Made by a program: the position numbers and the translations under genes
Part shown: positions 12,292 through 24,558 of the stretch, in pieces
How positions within the stretch are numbered: position 1 is the first letter of the stretch
How the letters are laid out: every line of letters starts with the position of its first letter
Notes under the pieces: model-generated
Databases searched by the model: none
Seen by the model: only the letters and a program-made list of their open reading frames with translations
What the model was told of the DNA's origin: nothing
Source: Corinectria fuckeliana
Taxonomy: Eukaryota > Ascomycota > Sordariomycetes > Hypocreales > Nectriaceae
DNA length: 64,000 nucleotides
NCBI GenBank assembly: GCA_019137255.1
Contig: WPDH01000461.1
Span: 1-64,000, forward strand
Reading direction: 5' to 3'

Positions 12292-13783
12292 GCGAAACCA
12301 TATTGCTGGGACCTGTCGACAGGTTTGTTATCTTGGTGACAATTTGAGGGTGCCGATCAAAAGGAAACGGCACCTTGAAGGAGATTACTTGTTCTACAAA
12401 GCTGAGAAGGTCTAGGTTGCTAGTGCAGTTGACCAGCTCAGAGTAATTACATAATTACACACATTTAATCGCATCTCAAACAAGCTTGAAGCAGTTAGTG
12501 TCGAGATTGCCGGGAGCCGAGCATAGTCAGCGGCTATTGGTACAGTTACTGTATCTAGGGTGTCGGCTGCCTGGGGATGGCCAATGGAGGTGTGGGGGTG
12601 AAGGCATGCGGATTGCGGAGATGCAAAGGGTGCGATAGCTGAGCACTTGCTAAACTTGAAGCTCACTAATGGTGGGCTGACAATGTTGTTGCAGGTGATT
12701 GACAGCGAGCTTTTAGTCATGTGCACGCAATCACAATATCAGCGACGAAGCTTTGCACGGTTTGAACCTAATGAACGAAAGTGGAAGATGTCAGGGAGAT
12801 CGGGAGGATCGAATGAGGCTATGTCTGGTGGAGAGGGGTCGGTGGTGTGTGTGTGTGTGTGTGTGTGTGTGGGAGTGAGACAGACATGACAGGGTGACGG
12901 ATTGGTGTTGATGCAGTTCGGGTGTGTGGTGCGTGTGGCCGTGAGGTGATGACATCCGTATTCATGAATGTTCCGATGGCGATGACGATTTAGACAGCAA
13001 ACGAGAGAGTCGGGAGCGAGGAAAGGATTTTGCCAGGGAAATAGAGAGAGAAAGAGAGTGGGCGGAACAAAATTTAAAAAATCAATTGTAATATCACTTG
13101 CTGGTATTAATCAGGGAGGCCCAAATGCAATGTTTGTATACCATATGCTGGCTAGGTCACGTCCCGGCCCAACCTGGCTAGCTGGTCACGTGCTGGCATG
13201 ACTGATGGCTAGTCATGTGACTGGAACGCGCTCGCTAGAATAGGAAGGCGGTGACGTTTCCATTTATGCATCGGCCGACTGGGGTCTCAAGTGGTACTTT
13301 GGGCGGGGTCTTACCAGCCGATATATCTTTTTCTAAAAACTGGATTATGATAATCCTCTTGCCGATCCGGCCCTACCTATAAAAGTGCCTTACACAAACT
13401 TGGCCGGGGACTTGCCGGTACCTTACTGCTGATTGTACTAGGAGGACAAGCAGGGGCAAAAAAACATGGCACACCAATCTGGGGCGACATAATCCTTTAG
13501 GCACTCACTTAGTGTGTCTAGGGTATTGAGTGACTGTATTATTTTGTCAGTTATGCTGGTTTACCAGTCCTTATGCCAAGTTTTTTTGCCCCCGCTTAGA
13601 GGAGTACTTGATGGTGGGATGGAGGGGCATAGTGCAAGTACCCCGCTCAATCGCGCGGCTGCTCTGACGCACCTTTCGAGCAACCGCGCCTTTAAAACTT
13701 TGTCACTTTGTCTGGAGTGTCTTTTTTCTTCTCTGCAATCACAACGACGACACCCACGACAGCCAAACTTGATCCTGCGCAAC
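12292..13783. promoter_or_regulatory. Intergenic region and promoter of the adenylosuccinate synthetase gene
   Basis: No supportable gene is present. The stretch holds a GT dinucleotide run (12845-12870), a CACGTG E-box (13187-13192) within a locally repetitive patch of GGCTAGCTGGTCAC-like words (13150-13225), and a good TATA box, TATAAAAG, at 13378-13385. That box is about 400 bp before the synthetase ATG, so the mRNA leader would be long unless a second start site is used. The last 50 bp before the ATG are rich in CA and AC, as fungal leaders often are. Confidence 0.45.
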
Positions 13784-16700
13784 ATGACTATCACTGTCAT
13801 TCTTGGGGCCCAATGGGGTATGTTTCTCTCCCTTACCTGGAATATGTCCTTCCTCCGCACCCAGCCGATATCGGTTCTATCTCATTATACTGACCAGGAC
13901 CTCCACAGGCGACGAAGGCGTGAGTACTCGGGGAGAACCCAACACAGCCGATGACACCCGGGCACTAACGATACTGTGTACTCAGAAGGGCAAGTTGGTT
14001 GATGGACTGTGTCAGGAGGCGCAACTCTGTGCCCGAGCCGCGGTAAGCACAACGCAGACAGAATCCGGTCGACCAACGACTTCCACCGATCTCTAAAACA
14101 TCCCCAAACGACAAATTCGCGCTGAAATACCTGCTAATTAACGTTAAGGGTGGATCTAACGCTGGGCATCTCGTGCGGTTGGTTGAGCCTTCTATCGATC
14201 GATATATATACATATATATTGTGTTGCTAATAGGTGCAAAGTGTGAACGGAGTTTCGTATAGGTGAGAACCAGCATACGTGGAAGGACTGGGTAGTTGCT
14301 AACATAGAGGCAGCTTTCACCTCTTGCCCTCTGGGCTGATCCACCCCAAATGGTTTGTCAAGGATAATGATCGTTCAAGCTGGCAACGGCGAGGCTAACA
14401 AGTACCATAGCATGAACTTCATCGGTTCGGGCGTAGTCTTCCACGTGTTAGTCTTCACATAATCCTCCACTCCTAACTCGACTACCACATTGGCATCTTG
14501 TTGATGTCTCGCCTGGCTCGCGCCGCTCAACCGAACATGCCAAGAAGACTGACTCTGTCCTCTAGCCCAAGTTTTTTCAGCGAGCTCCAGGAGCTCGAGA
14601 GCAAAAATCTGGTCGCGGTACATGATCGGATCCTTGTTTCTGACAGGGTCAATGTCCTCTTGGACCTGCACATGGCAGTAGATGGTCTCGAGGAGAGGGA
14701 ACTTGGAGGTTCGTCCCATAGTTTCCGACATTGTCGTTGAGGAACGGCAGCTAACGTCTACCCCAGACGCAGCTATCGGAACAACAAGACGCGGTACGCT
14801 ACCCCCAGGACTCTATGCCGGATTGTCCTTTTCTGCTTCTGTCACCTCATTGCAAGCATTCCCAAATCTCAATAGCGGGGACAATCTCGGTCATTGTCGT
14901 ACTAGCGACGGTATTTAAGCAACGAGGTCTAACGTCCGCCATAGGCATTGGTCCCTGCTATCAGACAAGCAGAGCGGTAAGAGATAGTTATGACAAGGGA
15001 GCGGACTGTGCGCTAACTTTCCCAGCGAACTGGCATCAAATTGACTGACGTCTTCTACCCTGACCTTTTCGAGCAGAAGGTGAGGCGCTTAGCCGATGGC
15101 TATCAAAAGCGCTTCGGAGAACTGTTCGAATACGACATCGAAGCCGAGCTTGGTCGTTTCGACGAGTACAGGAAGACGCTGAAGAAGTACGTCGTGGACG
15201 GCGTGTCCTTTATGAGATCCGCACAGCAGAGCAACATGAAAATTGTGATCGAAGGCGCAAACGTAAGGTTCTCATCCTAAGACTAAACGAATAGTACTGA
15301 CTCATTGGTGGAACGAGCACCGTGCCCGTGGTCTCACAGTCCTCTTTCCTAGTCCCGCAAGGATTCTTAGCTCGGGGCGGGACATAGTGCTCGTCTGAGC
15401 AATCACTTTGCTGGCGGAACCCAACAAGGGGTCTGCGCTGTAACAAGCTGTGTATTATGTTCACGCCTCGGCAGGATTCGGGAGCCATACGGAGACCTGG
15501 CTTCTACTCATCTACTTGTTGGCTATCGAGCGTGGTCAGTGGAGTTAATGACAATTTTATGTGAGGATGGCGCCCTGGAATCAACTCGGAGCAGACCTAG
15601 TTATGGCGTCTCGAGGTTCAAGCCAAACTGTGCTCAGAAAGCCTGTCTTGAGATGATCCCGGGGCTTCATTTTCACGTCAAACCTCTGCGCCACGTGCGA
15701 TGCTGGTAGATCGGCATCAGTCAAGTCTCCTGTGAAGGAAAGGGGTTCTGGAACCTGGCGCTTGTGCTTGTTCCCAATTGAACAGGCACTGATGCTAGAT
15801 GTTGATTATGGCTCTTACCCAGTAGGTTTCCGTCAACTTGGCCTTTCAGTTTGCACTAGTACTCATGATTAACTACAGTTCGTCACTTCCTCAAGTACTA
15901 CGCTTGCTGGTATTATTGGTGGACTCACACTGAACCCAAAGAACATCACCGAGACGGTTGGGGTGGTCAAGGCTTGTAAGGTCGATTGCTCCAAGGCCGT
16001 GATTCACTGCTGACTGACAACAGATACCACCCGTGTCGGGGCGGGGGCCTTCAAGACCGAAGATACCGAAGAGTGCGTCTGAATTACCATCTTGAAGCCA
16101 CTCTGAAGCTGAATGACAACCTTAGGATTGGCACCAAGCTCCAGGAGATTGGACGCGAATGGGTGAGGCCACAAGCGCCCTGGATGTTTCGAGCTTCTAC
16201 CGCTGACAAGACTTAGGGAACGTCGACTGGCCGCAGACGTCGATGTGGATGGTGAGTTTCCATCATGGCTCTTAGCTGCTGACAAACTTACTGACCCTTC
16301 TCAGGCTCGGTACGCACAACCTCAAAACCTTGAGTAGTAGGGAACACAGCTGACAAGCACACACAGACCTTGTTGTTGTCAAGTACAGTAACTCGATCAA
16401 CTACTACACCAGCCTGAATCTCACGAAGGTAGACAGTGCCCATGGCATGCTTGTGACACGCGTCAAAACGCTCTAACACTCTGCAGCTCGACATTTTGGA
16501 TACTTTCGAAACGATCAAGATCGCCATTGCTTACAATATCGACGGAGAGGTCAGTGATACCAACGAGATCATGATAGATTGTGGAGACGCTAACCGTTTG
16601 GACAGGAACTGGACTCTTACCCTGCGGATCTTGACATCCTGAACCGAGCTGAGGTGGTTTACCACGAGATGCCAGGCTGGCAAAAGCCGACCACCAACGC

Positions 16701-16931
16701 GAAGACCTACTACGATCTCCCCAAGGCAGCCCGCGATTACGTTGAGGTGAGAATATTCATCTAGGCTGGCATAACGAACAGTGGCGCTGACCACCAGCAG
16801 TACATCGAGAAGTTTGTCGGAGTCAAGGTAGGCGGGCGCGCATACTGACATGCACCGCAATTGCTAAAGTTGAGTAGATCAAGTACATCGGCACTGGTCC
16901 TGATCGTGAGGCCATGATCCAGCGCGCCTGA
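13784..16931 (+). CDS. Adenylosuccinate synthetase, 22 exons
   Basis: This enzyme joins IMP and aspartate with GTP to give adenylosuccinate, the committed step to AMP. Exons by my reading: 13784-13817, 13909-13919, 13986-14042, 14149-14177, 14242-14262, 14314-14352, 14411-14446, 14566-14708, 14767-14793, 14945-14976, 15026-15262, 15786-15821, 15879-15975, 16024-16072, 16126-16162, 16217-16251, 16305-16309, 16367-16428, 16487-16549, 16606-16746, 16801-16827, 16878-16931. They sum to 1272 nt, or 423 residues, the usual family length. All introns are GT-AG, and most have CTAAC/CTGAC branch sites. The join restores WGDEGKGK (catalytic Asp), NAGH (catalytic His), LLPSG, GSGV, IGTT, EGAN, TSSST, TRVGAG, STGRRRRCGWLD and IGTGPDRE. 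Intron 11 is 523 nt; the rest are 48-151 nt. The intron 8 donor (14709 or 14721) is the least certain junction. The protein appears functional. Confidence 0.9.
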
Positions 16932-19900
16932 TTGCGCGAGATAGAGGCACCCGAGGCTTGACTTGGATCGTGCGCAAGGAGTGTTGGCTGCCGAAGCCAT
17001 TCGGTGACCCGAAGAAGAGTGTGCGCATTTGGAGAATAGACTTGGGTTTCTCACAGGTAGGCCATACCTTAAACTACAACTGATAGCTACTTGGATACCT
17101 GCCTCTTTCCGTGCACGTGCCGTGGGTTGTGATGCATCCTGTGTGCGAGTATCATCGTTTAATCACGGGCTAGAATCGATCTATGCCCTCTGGGCCTGGC
17201 TGTGCCTGGCTGTGCCGCTATGATCGGGCGCACATGATCGATGCGAGGTGCTATTAGGACTACATTGGGAGAATAACAAAGGGAGAGGTAGCTCTGAAAG
17301 GGATGTCAGCCTGGCATAGCCTGGTATTGTATAGATCGGTGCCGCTCACTTCGATGAAGGCCCCTCAGGAGATGACAATAATTGATCTAATGCTGATGCC
17401 TTAGCTGAGATAAATCTTTGTTACTGCAGAATCAATACACTATTGCTGTTAACTACATTCTGTGACTGAGAAAAGGTATCTTTATAAACCTATGACCTAT
17501 ATATGAGGTTCCGTAACATTGCGACCTGCTTGGCTGCCTTCCCTTCTTTACACGGTTCTTGCCTAACCGCCGCTAAAGAACCGGGTCCTAGTCCTTCAAC
17601 GAGCAGTTGTCCTTCTTATCCTTGACTGCGTCTCTAACTTCAGACGGAATCTCATTTCGCTGGGTTCGTATAATCGCACCTTACACGGTGATGTGTTGCT
17701 AAATGCTTTCGCCTTCAATGCCGCCACCTTAATGTTCTAAAAGCGTAGCGTGTAAAGTAGAGAGCATGTCCTGCGAGTGAGAACTGGGCTGAGCTCCGAG
17801 AGATCAATCGTCCTGGTGAGCCGAGTTCAGCTTGCGTCGCTGTTCTTTGAGCGTATTGTACGTCCGATCGTATCCGAATTTCCCCCAAAATGCAAAATCC
17901 AGCCAGTCAGGAAACGGGACCGTCGGCCCTTTGCCCGACCTACTCGTATGTAATACATGCTCTTTCCTCCTTAATAGCTGAAGCACTGCTACCTGGGACT
18001 TGGGACTTTGGGCCTGTGGCTGGGGGGCAGGGGCTGGGGTCCAGGTACGCTGGCACACAGTATTCACTCCGTGTCAACAACTGTGTAGCGGCGCCTGAGC
18101 AGGAGCTTGCCTCTAGATTACTCTTGCGCTTAGGCTCCACACTAGAAATGGATTTAGACGGCAGGATTTGTCGGGGGTGACTATTGAGGTAGGTACCTAC
18201 GAGAACCCTAAGTAGGTAGATTCCCAGATGTTTGTACGTACCTACGTAGTAGAGAGAAGAAAAAAATGCGCGTGTTTTTCGCTATGTTTTGTTTCTTCCC
18301 TTCTTTTTTGTTTCTTTTTCCATATGTCTCAAGTCCTCCTTGTCCGTCCCTCCGTGAGAGGTGCAATGGAGGGGCGGGACGCATCGCGTAAGAACTAGAT
18401 TAAGGCAAGGGAGGCAGCTGCTTGGAGCATGTCCGACGCCGGCGTCGAAAAGCCATCTTTAGGTCTCTTTCCCGGCGCTGTGACGACTATAATCATAACA
18501 CTGCCTGACGTCTGTACGTCATGGCGCGCAACGTGGGTGGTTTTTTTGTGGCCCGGTTGGAGTCCATAAGCTGACTATTAGGCACCTACCAACCTCCTAT
18601 CTACCCGGCTTCTGGATAAACACGGGGAGCATAATTAGCTTACGGACGGTGAAACTATGCCCTCTCGAGTCGTGTTACGAGATGATCGCCAATTGCAAAG
18701 AGCAAAGCGGGTTCCAAACCGTATGTACGAGGCACATGGAGCCATGGCACCGTGGAACTCTTGGCAGGGAGGAGCCGATCCTCCCGCAAGTCCCAAGGAC
18801 GCCGTCGGGTCAGCATAACGGCCACAGCCACAACAACGCGGTCGGGGATGGAGAGTCGTACGAAGTATCTACCAAGTACCTAAGTACTGCACTGCAGATT
18901 GCAGACGATGGACGCAGCAACATCGGCTCCGCTTTCTCGTACGCAGTACGCACAAGGACCTACTGCATCGTCATCATCGACGCGTCCATCCGTCATCCTC
19001 ATCCTATTCCGCGTTGCCCTCCACCTCTCTCGTACGTCCGTACCGCGCAAACGCTGCTGCCGAGCTGTACAACACAAATCATATAAATTACCGTTATTGT
19101 CCTCATCCTCCTCCCTTTTTCAGCACACTGCCCTGCCCCTCTACCAACGGAAATCTCCCGACGGGCGAGCGGCGGGACGGCTGACCACTAAAATTAGCAG
19201 CCAGATACGAGAGAAACCCCCTCCCCCCAAACAAAACTCCCATCCGTGAGAACGAACAGCAGAGTAATTAGGGCCCGTTCCCTCACTGCCCACTGCTCCC
19301 TGTTCGCCGGCGAGTACTTCCCGAGAACCCTAGACCTAATGGATAGAGAGCTCTCTGCCCTCATTGTCAGGCTATTTTCAGAACAAACCTAAACCCCATC
19401 CCGCTAGATCTCGTACCTGGGAAACCTTTGGTGCCCACTCTCGCGCGTTGCCCAGGTCTCGACTTGACTCCTCAATTCGCCCGCCTGTAGCATGCTATAC
19501 GGGCTCTTTCGCCATAATAAGGTATTATATATTCTTTATAGCTTTAAGTAGACTAGTATATGATTAAAAGATTATATATTATATATTTAATAGCTATATA
19601 TATAATAAGTCACCTCTCTATTTAATTTGATAAAGAAATGCTGTAATATATATATATAAAAGAGATATTACATATATATATATATATATTCTTTCTTACA
19701 TAACGGATCTTAGTTGCACCGGCCCTGGTGCGGGTATAGCTGGCCAGAACGCGGGTTCCCCAGTTTTTGTGGAAGACTACTTAGGTAAGCACCTAACCTC
19801 GCCCTTCTACGCCCGTGGAGCCATCCATGGGCGCAGCTCGGCCACCAGCAGGACTGCTAATTTTACCCGGACAGGCTACGGAGTTGCAGTACCTCCCTAG

Positions 19901-21032
19901 GTAGGTAGGTACTAATAGTAGGTAGTATCTAGAGCCTGGAGGTCCCTGGAATGGACCGACCCGACCTCTTCGACAGGCGCCATTAGCGGGGAGTGGATGG
20001 TTTTATTTCATTAGGTATTATTTTGGCTTGTTGTCTCAGGCGGGTGCTTCCAGCTTTCAGGCGGCGGCGCGCTCTAGACTAAGCTAGATGCTGGCAGGTT
20101 CTAGCGACGACGACGACGGCAGACAAGCGACCCGACAGCTTCTGCCCTGCCCTGGAGCCAAGCCGCGACCTGAAAACCAGTGGATTTTTCTTCCAGGGAG
20201 CCTTGGCCAGTTGCTCCAGGTCTGTTTACCTAACTAAGTAATTACTGTAGATTACCTACTCTTGTTAGCCCGGCCGTCTTCTTTCCTCGGGTTTCTTATC
20301 CAAGCCAAAGAACAAGGCACACACACACACGCCTCACGCCTGACACCCACTCACACTCACACCCACTCTCTAGCTGCCACGCCCACTCCGGACGGCCAGG
20401 GTTTGATTTCGTATCTCAGACTCGTTTTTTTGTCTCCTTCCCTCTCTTTCTCTTCCCTCTCTCTTTACTTGCTGCTCTCTACTCTAACTTCCAGGTTGAG
20501 CCCTCGTCTCCTCCCTCCTCCTTCTTTTTCCTTCCCGTCTCTTTGCGGCCGTCCGCCCACCCAGTCCGCCCGCCTCTTACGAATACTCTGACCCTACCTA
20601 ATACCGAACGCCTCTCGCTTGCTGCATTCCCTCCCAGCGGCCTTCCTCGCTCCAGCAAGATGCCCGACGCCTGAATTTCTCCCGCCGATCCGCCTCCCTC
20701 AGCTCCTCTTCCCGCCAAGGCCCTTGCAAGGCCCTTCGACTTTTTGCAGCTTCGCCTTTGCTAGCGAGCGCTCATCCAGTTTTCTGCCGGCTTTGGGTTG
20801 GAATCGAAATATGCGTCCCAGTGCTGGCGGTGCGCGCTCGCTCGACCATCGATACGACCACCACCGTTGTCGTCACCACATCCCCCACGATCGCGATAAC
20901 CACCTCAGTCAGAGCCGGCCAGCAAGGCGACATGCCGCACGCCCATCGACCCCTGCACCGTCTGGCTCTGTGCCCACGACCTTCGCTACTGCCCTAGATC
21001 CCCCCCCATCTTCCGCCCGACTACCCTCTATC
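16932..21032. other. Gene-free 4.1 kb region with long leader of the TRP-like gene
   Basis: I found no ORF with recognisable or codon-biased content. TAGGTA/TACCTA words cluster at 18187-18250 and 19890-19930, including the palindrome GTAGGTACCTAC at 18189-18200. An AT-rich patch lies at 19519-19705. A CA-rich simple repeat (20310-20370) and a strongly pyrimidine-rich stretch (20420-20560) precede the TRP-like gene, typical of a fungal core promoter and leader. An in-frame ATG at 20811 could add 74 residues to that gene, but it would bury the signal peptide. Confidence 0.5.
19519..19705. repeat. Small AT-rich (RIP-like) patch
   Basis: About 190 bp of almost pure A/T (runs of TATATA, TTAATAG, CTATATA) lie abruptly inside GC-balanced DNA. 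Composition resembles the block at the start of the window. This is probably a short RIP-mutated transposon fragment or solo terminal repeat; no coding content or clear terminal repeats are visible. Confidence 0.6.
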
Positions 21033-24000
21033 ATGGGGAAGACAGCATCTCACCAAAGGCCACGGCGCCCTCGACTGTCCACAGTATCGCGCCTGTCCAC
21101 GAACCTCGTTGTAGCCGTCTTCTTCGTTGTCCTCGCCTTCTCCCCCGTCTATGCCGTCCGCGTACCTGTCCAGAACTGCCTCGACCAGTCATACCGCCGC
21201 AGCGCCAACAATCCCTTGCAGTGGGAATCATTGTACATCGACGCCGTGTTCGACACCAAGGATGACAGCCATAACCTCCAGGTTACCGTTTGGGGGAACG
21301 TGACAGGCTCCCAGGACGGTGGCTCTCTCCCAGCCGCAGGATCCTCGTACTGGACCGATGACAGCAAGACTAACGGAAAGATAATTCGTAGCTCGAATCC
21401 CGACTCTAAGGACGCCAAGGCTACGACGCTTATCCGCAAAATCAATTTCCTGTCTTACGAGCCGTGGCGAGACCCCGTGGACTTCTGCACGGGAGGCTTG
21501 ACAAACGGTTCTTGCCCGTTAGCCCCTGTCTTTAACAGCTCTAACATGTAGGTTTTCACGTCCCCGAGCTGTAAACCTGCCAAATGGGTTTATGAAGAAA
21601 TCATGGCTAATTTTTCTTTCAACTAGTACGATTCCTTACGATTTGCCCTCGATCAACGTTACCCGCGATCTATTCTCATCGTACGCCTTCGCCTCCCTGG
21701 ACGCCAACTTCCTCATCATCTATGGCGATGCCGCCGCTACGAATATCGGATGTGTATCGGCAATCATCACACCAGATCTCGGTGGACTCGCGTGGCTCCT
21801 CAAGTTCCTCCCCCTCCTCATCCTACTCTTCATGGGAGTTGCCATCATCTTTTCCTCTACTCTTAGCCCCTGGGGTTCGACCGACGTCTTCCACTGGACC
21901 TCGAATTACGGCCGCGATGCAGACCTGCTGCGATTGGTCACCCCGGGCTTCGGCGACTGCTTGCAGTACATCCAATTCATTGCTTTGACCGGTGGGCTTA
22001 CCCTCGATTACCCTGGCTTCTACCAGCCCATTGTGAGTCAGATGGCTTGGTCTACCCTCATGTTCAACGAGAGCTTCGTCGCAAACGCCCCTTCGTTCCA
22101 GAGTGTCGTCGACGGCATCTATGTCACCAATGCGACTTATGGGCTAGAGGAGATCGGCCAACTGGTCGGTATGGCCGAGAGCGAGGATGTTTGGGCTGGC
22201 ATGATGGTCTGGCTCTGTGTCTGCATCCTGAGCGTCACTGTTCTGGTCCAGGCTGGATTCGTCATCCAGTGGCTGTACCGCAGGATAAGGAACACTCCCG
22301 AGGAAGACCTGCGCGCCAAGAACATACCATTCTCTGTTGGCAACGTCGTTCGCATTGTCTTCATGTTGTTTTTGCTCCCCATCGTGGCCCTCTCGTGCTT
22401 CCAGCTCGTGGTCGCAAGCAGTTCCCCTGCCTTCACTGTCGCCCTGGCCGTCGTTACCCTCGTTTTCCTGATTGTATTCGCCTCGTATCTCTTTTACCTC
22501 ATCATCAAGACGCGCCCCAAGTCGGCCCTCTACGACGATCTACCGACCGTCCTGCTGTACGGCCCTTTGTACAACACATATTCCGACGAGGCCGCCGCCT
22601 ACGCCCTCATACCGGTTCTCCTTACCTTCATCCGGGGCATCGCCATTGGTGCTGTTCAGCCAAGCGGTATCGCGCAAGTGGTGCTTCTTGCGATCTGCGA
22701 GGTCATCCACATTCTCACGATCCATGCCTTCCGCCCATTCCAGGCCGCAACTTCCATGAACGCGTACCATACTCTCTTCTGTTCGCTACGGCTAATCGCC
22801 ATCTTACTGATGGTTGCGTTTCTGCCTTCGCTAGGCGTTACCGAGGGACAAAAGGGATGGATTGGTTACGTTGTCCTGGCGCTGCACGGCGCGGTTCTGA
22901 TTTTCGGCTTCTTCCTCAACGCACTTCAGACGATTGTCGAGGTTGTCGCGCGAATGCTGGGTGCGGGTGGAGATGACGCGCGGGGTCTGACCCGAGGAGG
23001 GTTGTCCAAGATCTTTGGGGCGCGACAGCTGTCACGCCGGGTTACACATCGCGAGGGGGGCCCGTCACGAGCAAGCCAATTGTCGACGGCCGCCATGCTG
23101 GATGCCGATGATAGTGGCAAGTCGGGCTACGCCATGCCGAGTGGGAGATTGCGAAGCGAGTCTGGTGCGAGTCTGGGTGGAATGCTCGCACATCACAGGC
23201 AGAGCTCGGCACTTGATAGCATCGACGCCTACTCAGGCATGCCACGTAATCTGGATAGCGGAAGCTCGGCGTACATGCCAGACACGCCCGGCGAGGCGGG
23301 CACATTCTCCTTCCTCCCTTCGCCCACCGCCGTACGCCACCATCCTTCCACATCCATCACCGATGCCGCAGACCCGTACTATCGACCGCCGCGACGTCGC
23401 CGCGGAACCCTTGACGGCTCAGTGCACTCGGACAAGCCGCCTGGCTCTGTCAACGCGGACGGCCAAAGGTTCAGCCAGACCGGGGGAGGGACCCCTCTCG
23501 ATCCAGCCGACATGGGCGCCGAGATATCTCGCGGCGCCACCCCGGCTCCGCCTCAGCCCGGTGCCAACACCCAGCTCAGCTTCCCCCCGAACCGCCCAGA
23601 TTACGCAACCCGCGAGGTCGACTTTTACTACGGCGTGCGCGGTCCAGCCCTGAACGCAGATGGCCCAGGTAGGAGACTGGGAACAGGCCCGGCCGATCCC
23701 ACGGGTCCAGTTGCGACGGCGTCGGGATGGTTCCGGGGCATTTTCGGCGGCAAGACGAAGGAGAAGGGCAAGGGCTTCGAAGTCGTGCGAAGCGCGAGGG
23801 CACCAGCCATGATGGCAAGAAAAGGCGATTTCAACGGCGAATCTCCGCCCGAAGGCATCCCAGTGGCCATGGGCGTGCTGCGGAATGGCCCCATCGATTC
23901 GGACGATGACGACGAGCCCCCGAGGCGCTCACCCAGGCATGAACCGGGCGACCTCCTCGACGATAACGGCGATCCCCAGGAGTCCGAGCCCGAGAGCCCT

Positions 24001-24558
24001 GTGCTTGAGCGGGCGCCGCACAGCTTCGATGATAGGATCCCACGAGAGCCAAGCAGGGCCATGTCGAAGAAGCCTCCCAACGCTGCTCTCCGCCAGGTGG
24101 CCGCTGCCATGGACCTGCCCGAGATCCCACGCAAGAGCTCTAAGCGTGCTTCCGGTAGCCACGAGCGACATAGTCGCGTACCGTCGCTCAACCTCACCAT
24201 GATTGGGTCTAACCTTTCTTTCGACACCCACATGATGGACTCTGATGCTGCTAGCCGCCACTCTAGCCACCACTCTAGCCACCACTCTAGCCGCCATCGA
24301 GCCACTCTGTCAGCCTCGTCACGGCTGCCGTTCGAGCGCACGGCGTCCCAGAAGCGACTCTCATCCAACTCCTCCATGGAATTCCCTGGCGAGTTTACCC
24401 AGGTTGATCTCGAGGCCGGGCGGGAGGAGCGGCCTGCCAGCTTCGGCATGGTAGCACATCACGGCATCAGCAGAGTCGACCCTCTACATCGTGAGGTCGA
24501 CCTCTTAGGCAGCTCCGCCGAGTTGGTGGTGGACGATCCTCCGCGGCCCCGAACATGA
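21033..24558 (+). CDS. TRP/FLC-like integral membrane protein
   Basis: There are two exons, 21033-21547 and 21627-24558, with a 79-nt GT-AG intron (donor GTAGGT, acceptor CTAG); the join reads NSSNITIPYDL. The product is 1148 residues. A signal peptide ends near residue 41 (core VVAVFFVVLAFSPVYA). A lumenal ML-like domain with cysteines and N-glycosylation sites follows, then a block of about eight to ten membrane segments (residues about 230-640), as in the fungal TRP-like/flavin carrier protein family. The last 500 residues are a disordered, Ser/His/Pro-rich cytoplasmic tail with a short repeated SRHSSHHSSHHSSRH tract. Known relatives sit in ER or plasma membrane and affect Ca2+ handling, FAD transport or cell-wall integrity; which applies here is not visible. 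The start was chosen as the ATG that places the signal peptide near the N-terminus. Confidence 0.85.

Noticed and set aside
13784..16931. Synthetase as a decayed pseudogene with many stops and frameshifts
   Set aside because: Every interruption coincides with a GT-AG intron, and the spliced sum restores all motifs at the normal length.
18649..19086. 145-codon open frame downstream of the synthetase
   Set aside because: No homology I recognise, no leader or promoter features, and random-looking composition.
20811..21032. In-frame upstream ATG extending the TRP-like protein by 74 residues
   Set aside because: It would bury the signal peptide, and the extra text is His/Arg/Pro-rich leader-like sequence.
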